Part shown: one piece after another, positions 18,626 to 27,782 of the stretch | Layout of the letters: each line of letters begins with the position of its first letter | Position numbering within the stretch: the first letter of the stretch is position 1 | Assembly: GCA_015680685.1 (NCBI GenBank) | Contig: MNCI01003969.1 | Location: forward strand, 1 to 28,285 | Length of the DNA stretch: 28,285 bases | Source of the DNA: Gnetum montanum | Taxonomy: Eukaryota; Streptophyta; Gnetopsida; Gnetales; Gnetaceae | Direction of reading: 5' to 3' | Made by a program: the position numbers and the translations under genes | Notes under the pieces: model-generated | The model's database searches: none | Told to the model about the DNA's origin: nothing | Seen by the model: only the letters and a program-made list of their open reading frames with translations

Positions 18626-19509
18626 TGATGAGTTGTGTTTTACATGAGCCCTGATATCGGTTATTTGATATCGAGGTGGATGCGATATCATTTGCACGAT
18701 ATCAGGTATACGATATTGCAGCCCAAGATGCGATATCAAGTATGCAATATCACAGGGTATTTCTAGGCCCATAAATACAGCCCTTGGGTACACGATTCAA
18801 GGGATTTTTTTGGACTTAAGTAGCAAAATTCTTGTAGTTTGTTCATTCAAGAGTTAGAATATTTTCCAAGTGCCCACAGTAGGAGGTCTAAGTGTAATTA
18901 GATCTTTATTCAAGCATTGATATACCTGAACACACCATTGTGTTGGCAATAAAGACGAGCTCTTTGATTCATCCTTGCAACACTTGAGACTTTATTTCTT
19001 TATGCATTTATACATTGTGATTTCATGCAGTTCACACTTCACATTATTCATTCAGCAATTGACTTTGATTAATTAAGCAATTAATTAAAATACACAAGCA
19101 TCACCCATTCAAACATATGTGTGACACTTGGTAGCTCAGAAATAGTTAACGTTTGACAACCTAGCAGTGTTTACAGGAAGTTCAGGATGTGTTTGGAAAG
19201 TGGGGACGGTTACTTGTGTTAGGATAGATTAGACAATATTTCACTTAGCATTTAATCACTCTCACTTTCATTATTGTTTTAAGCAATCAAATTGATAAAA
19301 CAAAAAATGGTAAAAATCTTATGCCTCAATCACACTTAACCATACACTTGCATTTCACAAGTGACACTAGGAAGACAATGAATGAACAACATGAACTCAC
19401 CATTTAGCTCTAGTGTACTTGGTAATTAAAGTTTACAGAATTCGACCGGATCACACATGAACACCTGTGATTCGTATGGTTGGGCATAGGGGTAACTCGC
19501 TGCTCATCA
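18626..19509 (+). mobile_element. 5' LTR of the right element (LTR family copy 5)
   Basis: It starts TGATGAGTTGTG and ends CGCTGCTCATCA. U3 contains iterated GATATC motifs; a TATA-like CATAAATA lies near 18770; a GGCAATAAAGACGAG polyadenylation region, AACGTTTGACAACC, TTCAGGATGTGT, and the conserved 3' box GAATTCGACCGGATCACAC to GGGGTAACTCGCTGC follow. The flanking five bases differ (CTAGG before, TTGGT after), as expected for a 5' LTR with internal sequence rather than a solo LTR. CTAGG should recur after the 3' LTR outside the window if the element is intact. Confidence 0.88.
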
Positions 19510-19510
19510 T

Positions 19511-19529
19511 TGGTGTTGTTGTTAGGGAC
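19511..19529 (+). promoter_or_regulatory. Primer binding site, decayed tRNA-Asp complement
   Basis: One base after the LTR end the sequence reads TGGTGTTGTTGTTAGGGAC. The complement of the plant tRNA-Asp 3' end begins TGGCGCCGTTGCCGGGGA. Over 18 positions the two differ at six, all C-to-T or G-to-A. This primer type is used by Athila-type elements. Position immediately after the LTR and the pattern of changes make the call strong despite the mismatches. Confidence 0.75.
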
Positions 19530-19919
19530 TTTAGTTCTATGTGCACTATCTAAACTTAGTGAAACTTAGTAACCTCGTGTTTAAACCCTAAGGTCAAATC
19601 TTACAAAAATAAAATTATTATTATGACTAAATTAAATCTTAACCACACACTGCCTATAGATTTACTAATATAAAATGTCTTATTCTCACAAGAGCCTATC
19701 TCTACCCATGATAAACCAAGTGCCTCAACAATACCAGGTGGTATATGCTCATCCCGATGAGTATGTACAGACTTCATCTTCATCTTACATCAAGATGAAA
19801 TGCTGTAGTGCCTTAACATGGAAGGTAACATTGTATTGACATCAGATCGATCTATTCCAACTATGCTTCAGCTAATTCTTGCATGACATGGACTTCAACA
19901 TCGTCATGGGGAGTATGAG
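19530..19919 (+). other. 5' leader of the right element
   Basis: This follows the primer binding site. No coding frame is supported until about 19885, where a frame becomes open just before the ATG at 19920. Confidence 0.5.
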
Positions 19920-20540
19920 ATGCGAGATCCCGATTCAAGGGATTACCATCCCACTAAAGCACAAAGGTTAAGCGAACAACATCTAGAACAACAACATGAG
20001 CTTTTGAAGGGCAAGGGGTCAAACACTTTTCCATCTTCGCTTGGTCCATTGGATGGAGGTGAATACTTTTCTAGGGACTTTTCCTTTACTGACACTTCTC
20101 TCTTTGAATTTGGTTAAGGGATCCTCAACCAGAACATGCAATCCACAATTCATAATCCTGGTTCTAGTCGGAATGGATCCAATGACAAAAATAGATCTAG
20201 AGAAGCAAGTCGTGACAAAGGGGCAAGTGGAAGTCACGATTACGATCATGGTTGCAATCATCAAAGAGAAGGTAGTAGGAGCTAGCAAGATGCAAGCCCT
20301 CCTTCCTCTTCCCCTTCATCATTATTTTCTTCTTCATTTGGCTTAGATCATGGTCGCAGAAGGCATGACAAGGATGAAGGTGACTGACAGGACCAAAACA
20401 ATAAAAGGGATCATCATGATAGTTGCAATCGAAGGTGTGGACGATCCAAAGAGACACACTACTGAAACACCACTAATTTTGGCCCAACACTTTGAAATGA
20501 CTCAAGCCCTTTTGAGCATTCGGGAGGCAAAATTTGACTA
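19920..20540 (+). pseudogene. Degraded hydrophilic reading frame in the 5' region of the right element
   Basis: One frame runs from ATG 19920 to about 20540 with stops TAA 20115-20117, TAG 20283-20285, TGA 20385-20387, TGA 20463-20465 and TGA 20493-20495. The first three fit a C-to-T origin from CAA, CAG and CGA. The product is rich in D, H, R and S (for example SRNGSNDKNRSREASRDKG) with a Ser/Pro stretch and no zinc knuckle or gag core. It may be the N-terminal part of an ancestral gag or a separate 5' ORF; I do not recognise a family. Tandem repeats rather than the gag core follow it, and the gag at 23491 is in another frame. Confidence 0.5.
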
Positions 20541-21430
20541 AGATAGCTCATGCCGAGCTTGCTCACGCTGTCAAGCTAGCTTGCTCTCAGTGTGAGCAAC
20601 TCCAAACGACGTCAGAATCAAGTCAAAAGTAGCTCAGTTTGAGGATGCAAGGCATTCCCAAGGGTCACTGTTGTGCCTAATTCAAAGTTTCAATGTACAG
20701 GGATTCAAATTTTAGGTCAAAAAGTGCAAATTTTCTTAGTCACGTTGTAGTCACGCTGAGGTCACACTAGCAGTGTGAGCATAGCGTGACTAACACGGAC
20801 AGCCCCGAAACTGAGTCAAAATCATCAAATTTCCAAGTTGTAAACCATCCTCAAGACCCACTTATGTCTACTCCAAGCTTCAGCATTCAGGGATTCAAAT
20901 TTCAACATTAAAAGGTGCAAATTTCCTCACTTATGTTGTGACTCACGCTGAGGTCATGTTGTTAGCGTGAGTGCAACATGAGTAACTTTCAGAGCCCAAA
21001 ATTGAGTCAAAATGACCTAATTTCCAAAGTTCAAGTCATCCTCAGGGTTCATTGTTGACAACTTCAGATTTCAGCCTCCAGAATTCTAGATTTCAAGTCC
21101 AAAAATTGTAGTTTTTTGTAGCTCACGCTGTGGTCACGCTGCACTCACGCTGGCAGCATGAGCTACTCAAAAGTGGTGTAAAATAAGTTACATCAGGCTC
21201 AATTTTTGATTTTCAAATCATTTTCAAGGTCAATCACAGTCAGGAAATCCTTACACTTCAAGAATCAGGCTTCAAAAATTAAAATTTGATGAAAAATTCG
21301 TTGTTCTAGCTCACTCACATTGAGGTCACACTAAGGTCACATTGTCAGTGTGAGTACAGCGTGAGTGTAAAGTGAGTGCAATGTGAGCACGCTGAGAGCA
21401 CGTTGAGACAAAGTCAACTCACGTCGGAGG
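20541..21430 (+). repeat. About four tandem units of 190-200 bp with CACGCTG palindromes
   Basis: A segment like GAGTCAAAATCATCAAATTT...CATCCTCAAGG recurs near 20610, 20812, 21004 and 21190. In between each time is a block of several TCACGCTG / CAGYGTGAG copies in opposite orientation, for example TCACGCTGAGGTCACACT followed by AGTGTGAGC. Units are diverged and spacing drops from about 202 to 186. Related short repeats recur at 22450-22620. Confidence 0.8.
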
Positions 21431-22497
21431 TTCTTGTCAAGCAGAGATGCCTCAAACAGCCACAAAACCACTCAAATCGACATCCTACAGTAGTCAATTC
21501 AAAGATCCAAAAGTTTCAAGCAAGCTAGAGTCAATTTCTCTTGTTGTACATTATTACTTCATTGTAAATTTTCATTTGTGACCTTGTCAGGCTCTTATGC
21601 TCTCAATTGTATGTGCTTTCATGAGCATAAGCTAGCTTGACTAAGTTAACACATGCTCTAAGATACAATGCACCTAGTCAAGAATGTTGCCAACACACGT
21701 CCAACTCACATATAGCTATCCATCGAACACGTGTTACATGATTCGTTTTCCTCTTAATTCTCAACCATTGATTCCACCCATGAATTCCGCACCCGAGCCT
21801 AGCCAAACCCTATAAATACCCTGTCAATTCACATAAACGGGGTTGGCAATTTTGAAGGTTGACAGCTTAGGAAACTCAAACCAGCAATCCTTGGGCGCTC
21901 GAGCACACTTGACTCCTAGCATCCAAGCACTTTTGAAATGCATCACATCACATCACCCTGGGGCTTGGCGCTTGACCTGCCATTCACACATGCAGCTACG
22001 CTTTGATCGGTGAACATCTTTTCTAAGCAATACAATATAGTTCATTTTTCTAGATGTTATATTATTTACTTTATTTTATATTCAGTTTAAGTTTTGTCTA
22101 CAATATGCTTTCTGTTTGCATTTCATGCATACTATTTACATTTTGAACATCAGTGATGATAACCCCAACGCGAGCCATAGTTTACGTTCGGAGAAGTCCT
22201 TGGTTGATTTGCCTGTAGACCATCCAAGGCACTCTACCTTCGTTCCCCTTTCCAGCTTGCCCTCAAGCAAAGGTAGGGTCAGCTGTGCCTGCCTGATAAT
22301 CTTTCGATGTTTGTTTTTCCCTTCCAGCCCTACACCTACGATTTAGGTCAGTACAATAAATTGACACTAGAAGGAGGGCCAAATTTGTTTACAGTCCTAT
22401 CTAAATGTTGATCATGTTACCTGTTAAACATTGATCAAGTATTGAAACTAAAGCCAAACTCAGCTTACTCACACTGAGGTCACTCACGCTAAGCCCT
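21431..22497 (+). other. Non-coding stretch with a TATA box inside the right element
   Basis: No coding frame is supported; the frame 22116-22346 is not recognisable. TATAAATA stands at 21811-21818 in a CCCTATAAATACCC context, downstream of the tandem repeats and followed by a GC-richer stretch with GCGCTCGAGCAC and TTGGCGCTTGACC. This layout resembles a U3/R promoter, so the region could be a second internal promoter or the remains of a nested LTR of another family. I found no LTR ends or target duplication. Confidence 0.4.
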
Positions 22498-22605
22498 TAC
22501 TCATGTTGTGCCAGTTACACACATTGTGCCAATTACTCACATTGTGCCAGTTACTCACGCTGTGCCAATTACACACGATGTGCCAGTTACTCACGTTGAC
22601 AACTT
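22498..22605 (+). repeat. 18-bp tandem array, six units
   Basis: Units start at 22498, 22516, 22534, 22552, 22570 and 22588 with the pattern TACTCACRTTGTGCCAGT; the last is diverged. The multiple-of-three period leaves both strands open, which explains the apparent frames 22508-22741 (+) and 22484-22699 (-). The core TCACGCTG links it to the array at 20541-21430. Confidence 0.9.
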
Positions 22606-23490
22606 GCTCACGCTGACAAGCCAACTTACACATGCTACTATGGAATCTTCCCACATCCTCACACTTGAACAATATAACTTCATTTGTGTTAAGATCCAAG
22701 CCAACTTACCTATCGATTGCGTAGAGAGAGAAGAAAAATGAAACTATGAACTTATTCACAAAGAGGGTCATGAATTCACTCCCTTAGCATTCGATATAAT
22801 CCCCCTATCTGAATACCATCATTGACTCATATCTTCAAGTAGAGGGTCAAGCCTTACATCCACCTCCAATAGAGCCTCAAAGTGGAGATGAGAAAGATAA
22901 CTTTGCAGTCCAATCTGAGCATGGGGATTTGTACCATACCGTCAGTCCTCACGCCCATACAAACCCATTATTCCAACCTTTCCTGGGAGAAACTATACTT
23001 CCTCCTTCATCCGCATACACTTAAGGACCAGCTTCTCAATGAGAAGTACCAGCTTCCGTCCACCCATTACGTACCATAAGTAAAAACCCGTGGGGCACCT
23101 CTAACTACTTCAACACAACACATTCATGGGATCACCTCACAAACTTTGGTTAGGCAGTGGGTTTCACCAACCATTAAGCAATACTAAGCTGCTCACTATA
23201 GCATACCGCACCTCATAGGCCCATTTCTAAATGTTGCTCCACCACAACAGCTGAGGATCCAACAACCTCCCTTTCTACAAACAATGCAACAATTGAATTA
23301 CTATCAATCGCAATACACTCAACCCGCTAGTCTGCCTACCACCCAAGAGTGGGTAGACACAAAAAAAATGATGCACTCGTTCGTGTAAGAATTAAAGCGC
23401 CTTAAAACCACAAACACTGAGGAGGTCAAGGTGTTGGACATCTACCAAGATGACCCAATCCACCCTTCAGTTCCACCATTAACCTTGCCA
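22606..23490 (+). other. Region before the gag core, probably degraded gag N-terminus
   Basis: Short conceptual stretches look protein-like (for example NYELIHKEGHEFTPLAF near 22740 and a Pro/Gln-rich segment at 23220-23360), but they change frame and hold many stops. A Gln/Pro-rich N-terminal part is common in plant gypsy gag proteins. The borders cannot be set. Confidence 0.4.
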
Positions 23491-24180
23491 AAGGAAATCC
23501 CATTGCCTTAACTAACCAAGTACAATGGAGAGGGAGATCCGAATGCCCATCTAGTAACATTTCAACTAGAAATTATATTTCTCCAGGCTTGGCCTCATGA
23601 AATTCTACGTGTTTTTGCTATGTCCTTAACAAGAAGAGCCTTAGACTGGTACCGAGCCTTACCTCGTAACTCCATATCCTCTTTGGAGGATTTGTTACAT
23701 CAATTTGTTACCCGTTTCAAGTATAATCTAAAACCTGAAGCCACTCTAGATAGCTTGATTTAGATTACACAAGTACCGTTAGAGCCAGTGCAAAACTTCA
23801 CCTAAAGGTGGAGTGTAGCCCTGAATGAACTCCATGAGTCCATAACTGAGACATACTTGCTCACCATTGTTAAGGCAGCTGTGAATGACTTTGTTAAGTC
23901 AAAAATTTACTATCTGAGTGCCCATACTTTAAGTCAAGAATTTTCACAGATTAAGAACATAGAAGAGGCGGCACAATCAAGCAATGATCCAGCTTATGTG
24001 GCCTACAGAAACCAACATGCTTGTAAGCAAAACACAACAGTGGCAACGGTGGCCACAAGCACAAAAGCAACCAACTATGCCCCAAGAGCTAAGCAACCCA
24101 AAGCCCTAGCTAACAAAACTGCCAACTTTGGTGCTAACTCACCTACATCGGTAGGGGCCACCCCAAAGCCCAGCTTTTAG
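23491..24180 (+). pseudogene. gag: gag core (Retrotrans_gag-type domain), decayed
   Basis: A single frame reads YNGEGDPNAHLVTFQLE, then FAMSLTRRALDWYRALP, SSLEDLLHQFVTRF, QVPLEPVQNFT and LNELHESI, then a long tail. This is the plant retrotransposon gag core: F.G..DP..HL..F, L...A..WY..LP..SI.S...L...F...F, Q...E....F..R. The protein packages element RNA into virus-like particles. Stops in frame are TAA 23509-23511, TAG 23761-23763 and TAA 23803-23805, each explainable by CAA or CAG changed by C-to-T. The frame is open again from 23806 to TAG 24178-24180. No CCHC zinc knuckle is visible in the Ala/Lys/Thr-rich tail. It is upstream of RT on the same strand. Confidence 0.8.
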
Positions 24181-24660
24181 GGTAGGGACCACTCAAAGTA
24201 TACACCACTATCGATGCAACCCTCTCAACTACTGGAACAACTCTTGAAAGCCGGGCAAATCCAACCGATGATTTAGGTTAGTACAACTACCATGAAAGAA
24301 GGGTTAGTAGAGAACATCATAGGCACCATCACTATGGCCTTGATGAACCTATACTTACTACTTGGAGCATGTTAAACATTGTAGAGGCCATGAGGATTCC
24401 AACAAGGCATGTAAAGAATAGCAAAATAAAGAGGCTAGACATGAACAACATTCCTTCATTTGAGAGAGGCTACAATGCTGATATGCAAAATCATATCCAA
24501 GCCTTCCAAGATGCATGTGCCTTGCAAAATATTAAAAAAGATTGGCAAAAGTTGAAATTATTTTCAAGGACACTCATTAAGAAAGCAAAAAACTAGTACC
24601 AATCCTTGGATCCAGAATCAATTAGGCAAGTAGTGTGCATTGGAAGCTAAAATCCAAAGA
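24181..24660 (+). pseudogene. Second gag-like fragment between gag and RT
   Basis: Positions 24195-24275 read YTPLSMQPSQLLEQLLKAGQ, like the stretch after the gag core of Tat/Athila elements (FTPL.M....LL..LL..G). Positions 24369-24660, in another frame, read IPSFERGYNADMQNHIQAF, CALQNIKKDWQKLKLFSRTL, KKAKN-stop-YQSLDPESI. This has the order of a gag core: F.G..D...HI..F...C......D...L.LF..SL...A..WY..L.P.SI. The stop sits where Trp is expected (TGG to TAG by G-to-A). A protease is expected here, but no D[ST]G motif is seen. Either the element gained a duplicated gag core or another element's fragment was inserted or recombined in. Confidence 0.5.
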
Positions 24661-24799
24661 TGTCTGTACACGGTAGCCACAAAACAACAAGGCACCCAAT
24701 AGCTGACAGTTGATTATAGTAGCAGTACATTGTACATGGAACCTATTGAGGACCTAACATGTGATTATGTTGCAAGTATGAATGAACTCTAGCAAGTTC

Positions 24800-25905
24800 A
24801 TCACTAGCTCTCTGAGTAAGTAAATGATGATATCAATTGGGAAGAGTTGGAGATTCCTAACAATTTCAAACAAGAACCCCTTGTATTAAAGACACTATCG
24901 ATCAAAATGAAGTATGTGTTCTTAAAAAATGGAAAGTTGGTCATTATTAATGCCAAACTTGCTATAGGACAAAAGAAGATGTTGATGAATTTTGTGGAAA
25001 AATGGTCAGTAACCTTTGCTTGGTCATATTCTAAGCTCACAAGAATAGATCCAAGAATATGCCAACACTGAATATACATTGACCCTATTGTTAAGCTAAA
25101 AAGATAGCCGCAACGGTGATTAAATCCCAAACTAAAGCAAATTGTCAAAGAGAAGATCAAGCAACTCCTCAAAATGGGATTCATCTACCCTATTGCAGAT
25201 AGTGAGTGGGTTAACCCACTCGTGATTGTGACCAAGAAAGGAGGCAAATGGAAGATGTGCATTGACTTTCGGTTGCTCAATTTGGCAACTTTCAAAGATC
25301 ATTTTCCATTGCCCTTTGTTGACCAAGGGCTGGACACCATTTCTAGGCATAGCTACTACAGTTTTTTGGATGGTTATAGTGGCTATAACCAAATCCAAAT
25401 TGCACCAAAGGACCAAGCGAAGATGACTTTCACAAGTCCTTGGAGAACTTTCACTTACCATCAAATGCCATTTGGTCTATGAAATTCCTTAGCTACATTT
25501 CAATAATTAGTCCTTAGCATTTTCCAATAACAAATTGGTAGTAGGGTAGAAGTCTTCATGGATGACTTTTCTACCTATCAAGCTATGTTCGAGCAAGCCC
25601 TGGACCATCTTGAGAGGGTGTTGAGGAGATGTGTTGAAACGAACCTCTGGCTCAATTGGCAAAAGAGCCAACTTATGATCCAAGAAGGCATAGTCTTGGG
25701 GCACCGTATCTCAAAAGCAAGAATTCAAATGGACCCTGAAAAGATAAGGGTCATCCAAGGAATAGCCTATCAACTAGAAACAGTTAAAGAAGTGCGGTCA
25801 TTCCTTGGTCATACCAGCTACTACTGGCACTTCATCAAGAACTTTTCCAAAATTGCCAAGCTGTTGGTTGAATTAACAAAGAAAGATGCACCATTTATCT
25901 AGATC
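24800..25905 (+). pseudogene. pol: Reverse transcriptase domain of the right element
   Basis: One frame reads an N-terminal lead (FVEKWSVTFAWSYS, RIDPRICQH), then LKMGFIYPI, EWVNPLVIVTKKGGKWKMCIDFRLLN, DHFPLPFVDQGLD, FLDGYSGYNQIQI, MTFTSPWRTFTYHQMPFGL, the active site VFMDDFS (25549-25569), LNWQKSQLM, GIVLGHRIS, VRSFLGHTSYYWHFIKNFSKIAK. These are Ty3/gypsy RT blocks, with both Asp of the active site retained; F-MDD rather than YVDD is usual in Athila-type elements. Stops lie after PFGL (25480-25482, possibly TGG to TGA), after ATFQ (25504-25506) and after PRICQH. RT copies element RNA into DNA from the tRNA primer bound at 19511. Dead as it stands. Confidence 0.85.
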
Positions 25906-26503
25906 CCTACATAAACACCATTTCAACAATTGAAGTAGAAGCTTGTTGAGACCCTAATTCTACAAGTACCTGATTGGTCCAGGCCATTTCATGTGATGAT
26001 CGATGCATCAAATTATGCTTTGGGGGAAATGTGTACATAGATGGATGATCACAGATGTCCATATTACATTCATTGCACAAGTTGGAGTATTGTAGGTGCA
26101 CAACTGAACTACACCACTACAGAATAAGTGTTGATGGTGGTGGTGTTTGTGTTAGAAACGTTTAGGCACTATGTGCTTGGCTATAAAGTGTGTGCATACA
26201 GATCATAGCACCATTTGGTTTTTAATGAATAAACTAATGGTGAGCCCCCATGTTATATGGTGCCTTGCAATTTTGCAAGAGTTCGATCTCACAATGGTAG
26301 ATCAAAATGGAGTGGAAAATGTGATCGCCAACCAGTTATCAGAGCTAAGATGGGACGATAAGGAAAAAGAGAGTCCCTTATCTAATCAATTTCTTGATGA
26401 ATATCTCTTTGTAGGGCTATTAATGCACAAATGCCCAATGAACCAAGATGATATGATGCCATTCTTACTTATTTGCTCAAGCAAGAACTACCGTAAGGGC
26501 TAG
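25906..26503 (+). pseudogene. pol: RNase H domain and connection of the right element
   Basis: In the RT frame, WSRPFHVMIDASNYALG gives the first catalytic Asp (family DAS..A.G), then YTTTE follows with a stop where ..KE/..Q is expected, and FRHYVLGYKV. A frame shift near 26185-26195 moves the reading to CVHTDHST, which carries the TDH motif, and on to VIWCLAILQEFDL and VENVIANQLSEL, the usual RNase H end (..D.LSR.). It then reads DEYLF before integrase. At least four stops plus the shift break it. It removes the RNA strand during reverse transcription in living relatives. Confidence 0.75.
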
Positions 26504-26519
26504 ACACCCAAAAGAAACA

Positions 26520-27782
26520 ATAGTTTATTTACTAGGTTAATTGCTTCATGGAAATCAATGAGAATCTTTATAAAATATGTCCTAATGGCCTGGTACGCTG
26601 GTGTGTCCCTGAAACAAATCAATTGCACATTCTCCAAGATGCTCACGAAGGCCCTTGTGGGGGATGCATGACCATAAAAATCCTCATGGTAGGATATTAC
26701 TGGCCAACAATCTTCAAAGACGCATACCAGTTCGTCTATGCTTGTGATCATTGTCAAAGAGATGGTGGAATGATAGCTTGAATGGAGGGACCATAGCAAT
26801 GGATTCAACCTCTTGAGCCATTTGATATTTGGAGCACTAACTTTATGGGTTCCATCGTGCCTATGTCAAATGAAAAGGCGTATATAATAGTTACAATACA
26901 CTATTGTACTAAGTGGGTAGAAGCAATAGCCATCATTGATTGTACATCCACTACTGCTGCTCGATTTGTACAACAGAACATCATAATAGGTTTGGTGTGC
27001 CTCATGCGTTAATTTTTGATAATGGAACTCATTTCATAGATGCCACTTTCAAAAAACTTATGCAGCGCTTGGGGGTTGAGCATAAACTCACAACACCTTA
27101 TCACCCTTAATCCAATGGTTAAGTTGAAGTCACTAGCTAGGAGATTATGAAACTTCTAACATGCACTATTAGCAAGTACTAAAGGGATTGGAGCATTAAA
27201 CTAAATGATGCCCTTTGGGCCTATCACTCCACATAGAAGTTTCTCATAGGTTATTCTCCCTATGAGCTTTTTTATGAAAAACTACGAACACTACCCATTC
27301 AATCTGAGCTTTGTACACTCTCTACAACCTATGACCTTGACATGGATCTAAGTTTAGCACAAAAGGAAAGATTAATGAATCTCAACTTGTAAGATGAAAA
27401 TCAATTAATGGCCCTATCATCCAATGAAGTGCATAAGGCATTCAACAAGAAATGCCACAACCTCAAAATAAGAAAAGTCAAGTTTTAACCAGGAGACAAG
27501 GTTTTCTACTAGAATCCTACATGCATACCTCAACAAACCAAGTTTCAAACATTGTGGGAAGGACCTTACATTATTGAAGAGACTCTTCCATCTAGGGTCA
27601 TGATCATATATAAACTTGATAGCCTAGACAAGAAGAAATTAGTCAACATCCAACAACTGAAACCTTTCCATGAGCCCAAGCCAACCAACTCAATAGACAC
27701 CTCACTAGATGAACAACCACGCTCAATCTTTCGGATCTTCTCCTTTCAAATTAGTCATGGGGGAGATGGCCATCCATGCTAA
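26520..27782 (+). pseudogene. pol: Integrase of the right element
   Basis: Zinc-binding part: LYKICPNGLVRWCVPE, DAHEGPCGGC (family HEGP.GGH, so the second His reads Cys), YYWPTIFKDA, CDHCQRDG. Catalytic core: FDIWSTNFMG (family FD.WGIDFMG, so the first catalytic Asp reads Asn), IFDNGTHF (second Asp kept), then a stop before VEVTS (the E of the triad kept). C-terminal part: DALWAYHST, GYSPYELFY, KFQTLWEGPYIIEE, KKKLVNIQQLKPFHEP with the GPY motif. Several stops and at least two frame changes occur. Integrase inserts the DNA copy into the chromosome; the changed His and Asp plus the stops rule out activity. The frame ends at about 27782. Confidence 0.85.

Noticed and set aside
20541-22605. CRISPR-like array
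   Set aside because: Repeat units are diverged, contiguous and palindromic, with no regular spacers; the setting is a plant retroelement.
22484-22741. NWH-repeat and VTH-repeat proteins on opposite strands
   Set aside because: Both come from the 18-bp tandem array; no start context or family match.
24804-25464. Minus-strand frames across the RT region
   Set aside because: The + strand carries unmistakable RT motifs; the minus frames are antisense shadows.
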